Positions 1 through 8,166 of a stretch of 64,000 bases of DNA are shown one piece after another. The DNA lies in the NCBI RefSeq assembly GCF_030209755.1, contig NZ_JARVRH010000022.1, positions 1 through 64,000 of the forward strand. Direction: 5' to 3'. Positions within the stretch are counted from its first letter, which is position 1, and each line of letters opens with the position of its first letter. The position numbers and the translations under genes are program-made. The DNA comes from Arthrobacter sp. efr-133-TYG-118. Lineage in GTDB: Bacteria; Actinomycetota; Actinomycetes; Actinomycetales; Micrococcaceae. The notes beneath the pieces were generated by a model. That model was not told where the DNA came from, made no database searches, and saw nothing but the letters and a program-made list of their open reading frames with translations.

Positions 1-171
1 CACCACAACACCCACCAATCACTCAGGTGTTGCAACGACCCCTTGAACCCGCCGGCGACCCTCATGCACTAAGGAAGGTTCAGGCTTTCCCACCAGGGTG
101 AGCGAGCGTCGCCCCGGAACCGGGCCGCATCCATTCCGCGAGCATCCGCGGGAGTTCTACGGGGTCGCGCC

Positions 172-600
172 TTAGTCCGCCGGAACGAACTGTCCGTGCC
201 CGGCGGCGACAAGGCCGGCCCGGAGCTTGGCTGCATTGGCATCAAGCCGGGCAGGATCCGGGTGGTGTTCTACGGTTCCGAAGTCGAAGTCGGCCAGGGA
301 CGTTGCCGGGAACACATGCACGTGGAAGTGCTCCACTTCGAAGCCGACAACGGACAGGCCTGCCCGGGGTGCGCCGAACGCCTTCACCTGGGCCTGTCCG
401 ATTGTTTGCGCAACGGCCATGACTTTGTTGAGGAGCTCAGTGGCGACGTCGGTCCAGCGGTCCACCTCCTGGCGCGGCACCACGAGCGTGTGGCCGTCGG
501 TCAACGGTGCGATGGTCAGGAAGGCCACCACGTCGTTGTCCTTCCAGACAAAACGTCCGGGAATCTCGCCGTTGATGATTTTGGTGAACAGGGTGCTCAT
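172..600 (-). CDS. HIT family nucleotide-binding hydrolase
   Basis: The 142-residue protein carries the histidine-triad signature HFHVHVFP at about residues 92-99, the active site with which HIT proteins hydrolyse or transfer nucleoside phosphates. The length is typical of small Hint/Fhit-like proteins, and the region around FLTIAPLTDGHTLVVP is the usual HIT substrate-loop segment. Its ATG overlaps the stop of the upstream alcohol dehydrogenase by 4 nt (597-600), so the two are translationally coupled. The exact nucleotide substrate cannot be read from the sequence. The 171 bases after its stop show no gene. Confidence 0.93.
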   Translation of the reverse strand: MSTLFTKIINGEIPGRFVWKDNDVVAFLTIAPLTDGHTLVVPRQEVDRWTDVATELLNKVMAVAQTIGQAQVKAFGAPRAGLSVVGFEVEHFHVHVFPATSLADFDFGTVEHHPDPARLDANAAKLRAGLVAAGHGQFVPAD

Positions 601-1778
601 ACGTCTGCCTTTTCCGAAGCGGGCTGAAGGGTCTTGGTATCGAGGACGAAACGGTATTTGACGTCGCCGGCAACCATGCGGTCGTAGGCTTCATTGAGTT
701 GCCGCGCAGTGACGACTTCGACATCGCTGACTACGCCGTGCTCGGCACAGAAGTCCAGCATTTCCTGTGTCTCGGCAATGCCGCCGATCAACGAGCCTGC
801 GTAGGAGAGCCGGCGTCTGATCAGCGCGCCGGGACTGACAGGCGGCATGTCGGTAGGAGGGAGCCCCAATTGGAAGAGGGCACCGTTCAGCCGCAAGGTG
901 CGGAAGTACGGGTTCAGGTCATGCGGCGCCGCTACGGTGTCGATAATGACGTCGATGGAGCGGTTGGCGCCTTCCATGGCTTCGGGATCCTTCGAGAGGA
1001 TCACGTCGTCGGCGCCAAGTTCTATTGCCGCCTCGAACTTAGCCTCCGAGGTGGTGAAGACCACGACGTGCGCCCCCATGGCCTTCGCAATCTTGACCGC
1101 CATGTGGCCCAGTCCGCCGAGTCCGACGACGCCCACCACGTCCCCCTCCTCGACGTCGAAGTAGCGCAGCGGCGAGTAGGTGGTGATGCCCGCGCACAGC
1201 AACGGCGCCGCCGCGGCCGGGTCAAGGCCGTCGGGCACGCGCAGCACGAAGCGGCGGTCAACCACCACTGACGTCGAGTAACCGCCCTGGGTGATGGAGT
1301 CGCCGTTCCGGGCATCCTTCACCCCGTAGGTGCCCACGTTTCCGCGTTCGCAATACTGCTCCAAGCCTTCGAGGCAGCTATCGCACTCGCGGCAGGAATC
1401 CACCAAGCAGCCGACGCCGACCAGGTCTCCCGGCGCGAAGTCGTCGACGGCGGAGCCCACGCTGCGGACCCGGCCCACGATTTCGTGGCCCGGGACCAAC
1501 GGATAGCTCTGTGCACCCCATTCGCCCCGTGTCGCGTGGACATCGGAGTGGCAGAGGCCGCAGAAATCGATCTCGATCTCGACGTCGTCTTCCTTGGGGG
1601 CCCGGCGGGCCACGGTCAGCGGGACAAGACCGCTGACAGCGGAAGTGGCGCCATACGCAGCCGCGAGCGTCGGCGGGCCCTGCGCGGCCGCGGGTGCTGA
1701 TGGCGCGGGGTCCGCTGTCTCCTCACTCACGACGAGCGGCTTGCCAAGGGGCGGAGGAACGGGGCGTCCGGGAGTCAT
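597..1778 (-). CDS. Zinc-dependent NAD(P) alcohol dehydrogenase (YahK/AdhC-like)
   Basis: This is a medium-chain dehydrogenase of 393 residues. The catalytic-zinc segment CGLCHSD lies near residue 73 and the PGHEIVG motif follows. The structural zinc site is the spaced Cys cluster CRECDSC plus a later Cys. The Rossmann motif GLGGLGHMAVKIAKAMG follows in the second half. This pattern is that of the cinnamyl-alcohol/aldehyde reductase branch that includes E. coli YahK, which usually reduces aldehydes with NADPH. The first 40 or so residues are rich in Pro and Ala and unlike the family, so translation may begin at a downstream GTG. It is the first gene of a two-gene unit with the HIT protein. 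Confidence 0.9.
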   Translation of the reverse strand: MTPGRPVPPPLGKPLVVSEETADPAPSAPAAAQGPPTLAAAYGATSAVSGLVPLTVARRAPKEDDVEIEIDFCGLCHSDVHATRGEWGAQSYPLVPGHEIVGRVRSVGSAVDDFAPGDLVGVGCLVDSCRECDSCLEGLEQYCERGNVGTYGVKDARNGDSITQGGYSTSVVVDRRFVLRVPDGLDPAAAAPLLCAGITTYSPLRYFDVEEGDVVGVVGLGGLGHMAVKIAKAMGAHVVVFTTSEAKFEAAIELGADDVILSKDPEAMEGANRSIDVIIDTVAAPHDLNPYFRTLRLNGALFQLGLPPTDMPPVSPGALIRRRLSYAGSLIGGIAETQEMLDFCAEHGVVSDVEVVTARQLNEAYDRMVAGDVKYRFVLDTKTLQPASEKADV

Positions 1779-1855
1779 GCCTCGACGCTACCCCTGCGGG
1801 CTGATTCTTTGCCACTCGGGGCTGCCACGTCTGCCGGCTTCGCCGCAGCCAATGC

Positions 1856-2713
1856 TCACTGGCCCGAAGTACCTTGGGGCGCTGCTCCGGTGACCACCCG
1901 GTTGGAGTCGAGCGAGGACCATTGCGAAAAGGAGCCCGGGAAGAGGGCTGCCCTGAATCCTGCGATTTCGAGGGCAGCGATCTCGTGGGCTGCCGTTACC
2001 CCGGAGCCGCAGTAAACCGCTACCTTGCTGCCCTCGTCGATTCCCAACGCAGCAAATCTATTGCGGAGCTGGGCCGCGCGGAGGAACGTGCCGTCCGGTC
2101 CGAGGTTTCCGGCTGTGGGGGCGCTCAGCGCGCCCGGAATATGCCCGGCGCGGGGATCAACGGGTTCGATTTCGCCACGGTAGCGCTCCCCGGCCCTGGC
2201 ATCGAGAAGGATTCCGTGGTGGTGCCAATCCTCTGCCTCGTCCATGGCGATGGCATCCATATGGCCGTGTCCGAGCACCACGTCGCCCGGAACCGGCGGT
2301 TGTTCGTCCTGCGCCAACGGGTAGCCGGCCGCGCGCCAGGCACCCAATCCGCCGTCGAGCAGGAAGACGGAATGGAAACCGGCGTCGCGGAGCAGCCACC
2401 ACAACCGCGCCGCCGCCGTGCTGCCGCTGTCGTCGTACGCAACCACGGTGTCGCCGTCGTTGATGCCCCAGGCCCGGGCGCTCCGCTGCAGCGCAGCGGT
2501 GGACGGCAACGGGTGCCTACCCTGGCCCTCGGCCGCGGGATCCGCGAGTTCGTTATGCAAGTCCACATAGACTGCACCCGGAATGTGGGCCTGGCGGAAG
2601 TGCGAGTGGCCGTGCGGATCGCCCAACACCCACCGAACGTCGAGCAATACGGTCCGCTTGCCCGCATCCATGCGGTCCTTGAGTGCGGTGACGTTCATGA
2701 TCGTGGCCATCAA
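1856..2713 (-). CDS. sseA: Sulfurtransferase, 3-mercaptopyruvate/thiosulfate type
   Basis: This is a two-domain rhodanese of 285 residues. The N-terminal non-catalytic rhodanese domain contains LLDVRWVLGDPHG and HIPGAVYVDL. The C-terminal domain has the active-site loop CGSGVTA near residue 238, whose Cys forms the persulfide. A CGSGVT loop is the form typical of 3-mercaptopyruvate sulfurtransferases rather than the CRKGVT of thiosulfate rhodanese, so mercaptopyruvate is the likelier donor. It is divergent from the Cds1-like gene, with a spacing of about 110 bases. Both enzymes release or transfer sulfur derived from cysteine, which suggests shared function but not proven coregulation. Confidence 0.92.
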   Translation of the reverse strand: MMATIMNVTALKDRMDAGKRTVLLDVRWVLGDPHGHSHFRQAHIPGAVYVDLHNELADPAAEGQGRHPLPSTAALQRSARAWGINDGDTVVAYDDSGSTAAARLWWLLRDAGFHSVFLLDGGLGAWRAAGYPLAQDEQPPVPGDVVLGHGHMDAIAMDEAEDWHHHGILLDARAGERYRGEIEPVDPRAGHIPGALSAPTAGNLGPDGTFLRAAQLRNRFAALGIDEGSKVAVYCGSGVTAAHEIAALEIAGFRAALFPGSFSQWSSLDSNRVVTGAAPQGTSGQ

Positions 2714-2825
2714 ATCTCCTTCGTTTTGCCGTGTCTACCGAACGACGTCGAAGCTGCCGCCGTGCAGCTGCCAACCGGCTACCAGCCTAGCCTTGGGCGG
2801 CAGCCGACGCCGGTAGGCTGGATCG

Positions 2826-3914
2826 GTGAGCACTCTACGCAACCAGGACCGGGCATGGGCCAGCGAGGCAATCCGACGCATCGAAGCCGAGAACAACCGC
2901 TCGGCGGATACGCATCTCTACGCGGTGCCGCTCCCTGAACACTGGGGTGTCCAGCTCTACCTCAAGGACGAATCCACGCACCGTTCGGGCAGCCTCAAGC
3001 ACCGCCTCGCCCGCTCGCTCTTCCTTTACGGCCTGGTCAACGGATGGATCACGGAAGGGACCACCATCGTGGAGGCTTCCAGCGGGAGCACCGCGGTGTC
3101 CGAGGCCTACTTCGCCAGGCTGATCGGGCTTCCGTTCATTGCCGTGATGACCCGGACCACCAGTCCTGAAAAGATCGCCCTCATCGAAGAGTTCGGTGGC
3201 GCTTGCCTCCTCGTGGACCACGCCTCGGAGGTCTATGCGATGGCGGAGGACGTTGCCCGGACATCGGGCGGTTACTACATGGACCAATTCACTTTTGCTG
3301 AGCGCGCCACCGACTGGCGGGGCAACAACAACATCGCGGAATCGATCTTCGAGCAGCTCTCCCTCGAAGAGCATCCGGTGCCCGAGTGGATCGTGGTGGG
3401 CGCCGGCACGGGCGGAACCAGCGCCACGATCGGCCGCTACCTGCGGTACCACTGCCACTCAACCCGGCTGGCTGTTGTCGATCCGGAAAATTCCGCGTTC
3501 TATCCCGGCTGGCGCGACGGCGTCCCCGACTACTCCACGGGGATGCCGTCCAGGATCGAAGGCATCGGACGGCCGCGCATGGAGCCCAGCTTTGTCCCGG
3601 CCGTTATCGACACCATGATCCAGGTTCCCGATGCGGCCTCGGTGGCCGCCATGCGGCACCTCCATCGGCTTGCCGGGCTGCACGCCGGGCCCTCCACGGG
3701 CACCAACCTTTGGGGTGTTTGCCAACTGCTTGCCGGGATGGTGGCCCAGGGAAAGCGCGGCAGCATTGTGTCACTTATGTGCGACGCCGGCGATCGCTAC
3801 GCCGGAAGCTACTACAACCCGGACTGGATTGCCGAGCGTGGCCTGGATCCGGCCCCGTACGAGGCCGTGCTGGCTGACTTCTTCGAGACAGGCACGTGGC
3901 CGCTCAGCATTTAG
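2826..3914 (+). CDS. cds1: PLP-dependent cysteine synthase-fold enzyme, Cds1-like L-cysteine desulfhydrase
   Basis: The 362-residue protein begins at GTG. It has the PLP lysine in SGSLKHRLA (about residue 60), the substrate loop SSGSTAVSEAYFARL and the phosphate-binding glycine loop GAGTGGTSATIGRY near residues 195-208. The N-terminal NQDRAWASEAI and the overall layout resemble mycobacterial Cds1 (Rv3684), which breaks L-cysteine down to sulfide, ammonia and pyruvate, rather than biosynthetic CysK or CysM. It runs convergent to the MBL-fold gene and divergent from the sulfurtransferase. Cystathionine beta-synthase-like or synthase activity remains possible. Confidence 0.82.
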   Translation: MSTLRNQDRAWASEAIRRIEAENNRSADTHLYAVPLPEHWGVQLYLKDESTHRSGSLKHRLARSLFLYGLVNGWITEGTTIVEASSGSTAVSEAYFARLIGLPFIAVMTRTTSPEKIALIEEFGGACLLVDHASEVYAMAEDVARTSGGYYMDQFTFAERATDWRGNNNIAESIFEQLSLEEHPVPEWIVVGAGTGGTSATIGRYLRYHCHSTRLAVVDPENSAFYPGWRDGVPDYSTGMPSRIEGIGRPRMEPSFVPAVIDTMIQVPDAASVAAMRHLHRLAGLHAGPSTGTNLWGVCQLLAGMVAQGKRGSIVSLMCDAGDRYAGSYYNPDWIAERGLDPAPYEAVLADFFETGTWPLSI

Positions 3915-3964
3915 ACGGAGCAGGACCCAGGCCACACAGCAAGTTGACGGCGCGGCCGACTCAG

Positions 3965-4621
3965 CTAGACCTCCACCGATTCTCGCGGCGACAACCTCGC
4001 GTAGCTGGTACCGTATTTCGCGCCGATCCGGGTCACGTGGCCTTCCACCAATCCGCGTCCGAGTTCGTTGAGCAGGCCATCGTGGACCGGGTAGGCCTTT
4101 GGTGCGCGGACCGCGATCACGAAGTCAACCACCTCGCCCACCTTTGACCAAGGCGCGTGAATGGGCACCAGCAGGGTTTGTACGGCAATACCATCCGGGA
4201 CAACGAACGAGTCCCCCGGGTGGAAGACGTTTTCGTCCACGAGGTAGCCGATGTTGGCCACTACCGGAATCTGCGGGTGGATGAGGGCATGCTGCCCTCC
4301 GAAGGAACGTATCGCGAAGCCCCCGGCTTCAAAGGACGTGCCGGGTTCGACGGCGTGTACCCGATCGCGGTCGTCGCCCGCCTTGGCCGCCAGTTGGGAA
4401 GCGACCCCCGAGGGTGCGTGCACCTGGAGTCCGGGGTTTCCCTTGAGGGCCCCGACGACGGCGTCCGCGTCCACATGGTCGGCGTGCTCATGGGTGATCA
4501 GCACCGCGTGGGCGCCTGCGAGGGCTTCCTCGGACTCGGAAAAAGTCCCGGGGTCGATCACAAGGACCTGGCTGTCCTTTTGCAGGCGGACACAAGCATG
4601 GGTGAACTTGGTGAGCTTCAT
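3965..4621 (-). CDS. MBL-fold metal-dependent hydrolase (UlaG-like)
   Basis: The 218-residue protein shows the metallo-beta-lactamase signature THEHADH at about residues 43-49, preceded by the beta-strand LVIDPGTF. Downstream metal ligands lie in the HPGDS and VHDG segments. The compact single-domain architecture without extra domains is that of the UlaG/YtnP-like branch of zinc hydrolases. The substrate cannot be deduced. It is divergent from the zur gene with about 96 bases between the starts, so its expression could be linked to metal status, but no Zur-like palindrome is visible in that gap. Confidence 0.88.
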   Translation of the reverse strand: MKLTKFTHACVRLQKDSQVLVIDPGTFSESEEALAGAHAVLITHEHADHVDADAVVGALKGNPGLQVHAPSGVASQLAAKAGDDRDRVHAVEPGTSFEAGGFAIRSFGGQHALIHPQIPVVANIGYLVDENVFHPGDSFVVPDGIAVQTLLVPIHAPWSKVGEVVDFVIAVRAPKAYPVHDGLLNELGRGLVEGHVTRIGAKYGTSYARLSPRESVEV

Positions 4622-4717
4622 GCAGCCAGCCTAGGGCGGGCCTCCAATGGTGTCCACGAACCGGCGTCCAAGCGTGGCCGGCTGGTAGCCTTGGTACTTG
4701 CGAACATCCACATCGAA

Positions 4718-5212
4718 ATGAGTCCACGAATGTCACAGGGCGCCAATGCCGCCACGTCCGGGCCTGCAGCCCAGTCGCTTCCGGATGCGAAGGATCCCGC
4801 CGTCAAGGAGCAGCGCGTCACGAAGCAACGCTTGGCCGTCAGCGCCGCCCTGGACGAACTTGACGATTTCGTGAGCACCCAGGAACTGTACCGGCTGCTC
4901 CAGAACCAGGGCGTCTCGGTGTCCCTGGCCACGGCGTACCGCATTCTGCAGTCACTTGCCGACGACGGCCTTATCGACGTGCTGAGGAATGCCGATGGCG
5001 AAGCCGTCTACCGCCGCTGTGCGGTCACGGGCCACCACCACCATTTGCTGTGCCGCAATTGCGGCAAGGCCGTCGAAGTGGAGGCTCCGGCGGTCGAGAC
5101 GTGGGCAGCCCGGGTGGCTGCCGAGAACGGTTACACCGAAGTGGCGCACACCGTGGAGATTTTCGGGCTCTGCCCTGAGTGCACTGCCAAGAAGGCAGCC
5201 GGCCGGCTTTAG
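4718..5212 (+). CDS. zur: Fur-family zinc uptake regulator Zur
   Basis: The 164-residue Fur-family repressor has a winged helix (VTKQRLAVSAALDEL and VSLATAYRILQSL) followed by the metal/dimer domain. That domain holds the His-rich HHHHLLCRNCGK and the distal CPEC, giving the CxxC...CxxC structural zinc site. The frame stays open far upstream, but homology starts near an ATG at 4718 or 4730. The first is used here, and neither has a strong ribosome site. It runs tail-to-tail with znuB, their ends overlapping by 4 nt, which together with the Zur box before znuA identifies zinc as the likely corepressor. Confidence 0.9.
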   Translation: MSPRMSQGANAATSGPAAQSLPDAKDPAVKEQRVTKQRLAVSAALDELDDFVSTQELYRLLQNQGVSVSLATAYRILQSLADDGLIDVLRNADGEAVYRRCAVTGHHHHLLCRNCGKAVEVEAPAVETWAARVAAENGYTEVAHTVEIFGLCPECTAKKAAGRL

Positions 5213-6126
5213 CCGGCTACCGTCTGGTCTTCCACGGCTTGGCCCACGGCAGCGTGGGGACGGACTATCCTGCCGTTGATTCCCCGTTTGGCGCGCACGT
5301 TGCCGATGATCCGGCACACCACATAGATCAGGAACGACAACGTGGTGACATAGGGACTGATGGGAATCCTGCTCCCGAGCGCCAGGAGGATCCCACCTAC
5401 GGTGGCAGTGATCGCAAAGACCACGCTCAACAAGACCACGAGCCGCGGCGAAGTAGTCACACGCAGGGCGGCAGCCGCGGGGGTGATCAGCAAGGCCAGC
5501 ACCAGAAGCGCGCCGACTATCTGGATGGACAAGGCAACGCTGACGCCGAGCAACACCATGAAGGCAATCGCCAAGCCACGGACAGGCACTCCCCTGGCTT
5601 CCGCCATCTCGGGGTCCACGCTGGCAAAGCTGAGCGGGCGCCATATTCCGGCCAGTGCGAGCATGACCACCACGGCCGTGCCAGCCAGGACCTGGAGCTG
5701 GACAGTGTCCACCGAAACGATCTGGCCGGTCAGTAGCCCGAACTTGTTGGCCGCCCGGCCTTGGTAGAGGGCCAGGAACAAGATGCCAAGGCCCAGCCCA
5801 AACGGCATGATGACGCCAATGATCGAATTCTTGTCCCGCGCCCGGACGCCCATGAGTCCCAGAAGCAGCGCAGCCGCGACGGATCCCGCGAGCGAACCGA
5901 AAATGATGTCCGCCCCGATGAGCAGGGCGAAGGAGGCGCCGGCGAAGGACAACTCCGAAATGCCGTGCACCGCGAAGGCGAGGTCCCGCTTCATGACAAA
6001 GGTGCCTATGAGACCGCCGAGCAGGCCGAGGACTGCGCCGGCCCAGATGGAATTCTGGACCAGCGCCAGCAGTTCGCCGTAGTTTTCAAAGTTGAAGATG
6101 GTGTGCAGGATGCTGCCGAGATCCAT
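5209..6126 (-). CDS. znuB: Zinc/manganese ABC transporter permease ZnuB
   Basis: This is a hydrophobic 305-residue ABC-3 family permease with about eight to nine predicted membrane segments. It includes the conserved ALLIGADIIFGSLAG and GALLVLALLITPAAAA stretches characteristic of ZnuB/MntB permeases. It starts immediately after the stop of the ATPase gene (no gap) and forms the inner-membrane channel of the transporter with ZnuC. A hydrophilic tail of about 25 residues at the C-terminus overlaps the end of zur on the opposite strand. Confidence 0.95.
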   Translation of the reverse strand: MDLGSILHTIFNFENYGELLALVQNSIWAGAVLGLLGGLIGTFVMKRDLAFAVHGISELSFAGASFALLIGADIIFGSLAGSVAAALLLGLMGVRARDKNSIIGVIMPFGLGLGILFLALYQGRAANKFGLLTGQIVSVDTVQLQVLAGTAVVVMLALAGIWRPLSFASVDPEMAEARGVPVRGLAIAFMVLLGVSVALSIQIVGALLVLALLITPAAAALRVTTSPRLVVLLSVVFAITATVGGILLALGSRIPISPYVTTLSFLIYVVCRIIGNVRAKRGINGRIVRPHAAVGQAVEDQTVAG

Positions 6127-6960
6127 TTAGTGACCTTCCTCCACACCGGCGTGGGCGTCATCGTGGTAGTGGGTCGTCGCGTCCGGAAGGCCGACGACGA
6201 CGATCCTGCCGTTCGCGCGGATGACCTCAACGCGGCTGTTGTACAGCTCGGACAGGACCTCGGTGGTCATGACCTCCTCGGGTGTTCCCACCCGGAACCT
6301 GCCGCCGGCAAGGTAGAGGACGCGGTCTACGTAGTCGATGACCGGGTTGATCTCGTGGGTCACGAACACCACGGCGCTGTTCCGCTCGTGGCACTGCTGG
6401 TTGATGAGGGAACTCACGGCCTGCTGGTGGTGCAGGTCCAAGGACAGCAGCGGTTCATCACAGAGCAGGAGGTCAGGCTCCGCGGCAAGGGCTTGCGCAA
6501 CACGGAGCCGCTGTTGCTCACCGCCGGACAATTGACCAAGCGGCACGCGGGCGTAGTCACTCGCCCCCACTAAATCAAGAAGGGCGTCGACGCGCTCATT
6601 GACGGCCTTGGCCTTGATCCGCAGGCCCCAGCGGTGGCCGTCGACGCCGAGGGCAACCAAGTCCCTGGCACGCAAGGGCGTATCGGGAGCAAAGGACTTC
6701 TGCTGCGGTATGTAGCCGATCTTCCGGCTGCCACGTTCCACTGCGCGTCCGGCCACAGTCACGGTCCCCGAATGAAGCTGCTGCAAACCGAGGAGGACTT
6801 TGAGGAAGCTGGTCTTGCCGCTGCCGTTTGGGCCGAGCACAGCGAAGAACTCACCCGCCTGGATGTCCACGTCGAGGTCCTTCCAGAGGGCCCGTTGGCC
6901 AAACTGGAGGCCCGCGCCGCGAAGGCTCACTACCGGTGTCAAAAAGATTCCTCGATCCAT
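6127..6960 (-). CDS. znuC: Zinc/manganese ABC transporter ATP-binding protein ZnuC
   Basis: The 277-residue ABC ATPase has Walker A GPNGSGKTS, Q-loop YIPQQK, signature LSGGEQQRL, Walker B LLLCDEPL and the switch His in FVTHE. It powers the ZnuB permease. The first ATG is at 6960, but a TTG at 6942 follows a GAGGA ribosome site by 7 nt and may be the true start, giving a protein six residues shorter. The C-terminal tail is His-rich (THYHDDAHAGVEEGH), plausible for a zinc-handling protein. Confidence 0.94.
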   Translation of the reverse strand: MDRGIFLTPVVSLRGAGLQFGQRALWKDLDVDIQAGEFFAVLGPNGSGKTSFLKVLLGLQQLHSGTVTVAGRAVERGSRKIGYIPQQKSFAPDTPLRARDLVALGVDGHRWGLRIKAKAVNERVDALLDLVGASDYARVPLGQLSGGEQQRLRVAQALAAEPDLLLCDEPLLSLDLHHQQAVSSLINQQCHERNSAVVFVTHEINPVIDYVDRVLYLAGGRFRVGTPEEVMTTEVLSELYNSRVEVIRANGRIVVVGLPDATTHYHDDAHAGVEEGH

Positions 6961-7010
6961 GGGGTTAGCGAAGCTATGTCGCTGGTGGCCTGCTCTTGAT
7001 TGAACAGAGA

Positions 7011-7069
7011 GGGCCCCGCAGCCGCCCTGTACATCTTAGGACGATTGCGGGGCCCATCTATTTTTTATT
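7011..7069 (+). terminator. Strong hairpin between znuA and znuC with a U-tract on the plus strand
   Basis: A perfect 10-bp stem GGGCCCCGCA / TGCGGGGCCC (7011-7020 with 7046-7055) is followed on the plus strand by TCTATTTTTTATT. This is a textbook intrinsic terminator for plus-strand transcription, although both flanking genes are on the minus strand. In the minus direction the hairpin is followed only by TCTCTGTTC, a weak U-tract, so it could act there as a partial terminator or as a processing and stability element between znuA and znuCB. Confidence 0.75.
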
Positions 7070-7080
7070 GCCGGCGCCGT

Positions 7081-8043
7081 TTACTTGTTCAGGGCAGCAG
7101 CAACGTTGCCCACATTGTCCGTCATCCAGGCGACGTAGTCCTTGCCCTCGGGAAGTGTCTCGGTGAAGCCGATCACCGGAACGCCGGCGGCGCTCGCCTG
7201 GGCCTTCAGCTTTTCCGTCTCGGCGCTGGCGGTCTGCTCGTTGTACGCGAGGAAGCGAACGGACTTTGACGTCATCAAATCGCTCGTTTCCTTGACTGCT
7301 GCCGGCGGAACGTCCGAGCCGACCTCAATGGCATGGCTGAATTCCTCGGGCGTCTTGTTCTCCAGGCCGGCAGCTTGAAGCAAATAGCCCGGGACGGGCT
7401 CGGTGATGGCGACCGGAGCGGAGCCCTTGGATGACTTGATTTCAGCGACTTTGGCGCTGAGTCCGGTCAGCGAGGACTTGAACTTGTCGGCGTTGGCAGT
7501 AAAGGTCTTGGCATCGGCCGGGTTCAGGCTTCCGAGCTTCGCAGCGACAGCATCGGCCACTTTCGCCATGGCGGCGAAGTTGTACCAGACGTGCTCGTTG
7601 AACCCTTCCGGCACCCCTGCGGGAGATGCGCTGGTTGTCGCCGCTGGAAGGAGCCCCGAAACGTTAACGGCGGTGATGGTCTTGTCCGCAGCGACCTTGC
7701 TGTCCTCGGCGAGCTTGCTGAAGAAGTCGTCGTAGCCAGCGCCATTGTCGATCACCAGTTGGGCCTTGGAGACGGCCAGCTTGTCCTGGGTGCTTGCCTC
7801 GTAGGAGTGCGGATCCTGGCTGGTCTTGCTGATGATGGACGTGACGGACACCTTGTCACCGCCGATGCTCTTGGCGATGTCGCCGTACACGCTCGTGGAG
7901 GCGACCACATCGATCACTCCGGAGGACGACGACGGCGCCGTCGCGGCGGGTGCCCCGCATGCGGCAAGCAGGACGGCGAGGCCGACGGAGGCGGCAAGGG
8001 GCGGAACTGCGGCAAGGGAAGGACGGGCGGCGCTACGACGCAC
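7081..8043 (-). CDS. znuA: Zinc ABC transporter substrate-binding lipoprotein ZnuA
   Basis: This is a cluster A-I metal-binding protein. The start chosen is GTG at 8043, preceded by CCGAGG. It gives 320 residues beginning MRRSAARPSL with a lipoprotein signal ending in the lipobox LAAC (Cys29). A longer TTG-started reading exists but adds a non-signal leader. Metal ligands are visible in DPHSYE, EHVWYN and EEFSHAIE, the usual His/His/His-Glu set. Family members deliver Zn or Mn to the permease, and the Zur box and zur neighbour favour zinc. The short loop between the first two His ligands lacks the His-rich stretch of enterobacterial ZnuA. Confidence 0.92.
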   Translation of the reverse strand: MRRSAARPSLAAVPPLAASVGLAVLLAACGAPAATAPSSSSGVIDVVASTSVYGDIAKSIGGDKVSVTSIISKTSQDPHSYEASTQDKLAVSKAQLVIDNGAGYDDFFSKLAEDSKVAADKTITAVNVSGLLPAATTSASPAGVPEGFNEHVWYNFAAMAKVADAVAAKLGSLNPADAKTFTANADKFKSSLTGLSAKVAEIKSSKGSAPVAITEPVPGYLLQAAGLENKTPEEFSHAIEVGSDVPPAAVKETSDLMTSKSVRFLAYNEQTASAETEKLKAQASAAGVPVIGFTETLPEGKDYVAWMTDNVGNVAAALNK

Positions 8044-8103
8044 GGGAAACCTCGGATCTACCGAATCAAACACAACAGGGGACTCACATGAGTGTACCCA
8101 CAA

Positions 8104-8120
8104 ATGGGAATGATTCCTAT
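8104..8120. promoter_or_regulatory. Zur box upstream of znuA
   Basis: The 17-bp sequence ATGGGAATGATTCCTAT is a near-perfect palindrome (core GGAAT-G-ATTCC, one mismatched pair at positions 3 and 15). It resembles the actinobacterial Zur consensus TGAAAATGATTTTCA. It lies 61 bases upstream of the chosen znuA start, where it could overlap the -35 region of a promoter whose -10 would be TACACT (minus strand, 8091-8096). Zinc-loaded Zur is expected to bind and repress znuACB. Confidence 0.72.
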
Positions 8121-8135
8121 TTAGAATTCCGGGCG

Positions 8136-8166
8136 GCTCCTGCTGGCTTCCTGGGCCAGCAGGAGC
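8136..8166 (-). terminator. Hairpin after the CNNM/CBS gene pair
   Basis: A perfect 11-bp stem GCTCCTGCTGG / CCAGCAGGAGC with a 9-nt loop starts directly after the TAA stop of the second CBS-domain gene. There is no good U-tract on the minus strand, so it is called as a probable transcript end rather than a certain intrinsic terminator. Confidence 0.6.

Noticed and set aside
4157..4717. Upstream extension of the zur frame
   Set aside because: It runs antisense to the MBL-fold gene and lacks Fur-family sequence; homology begins only after 4718.
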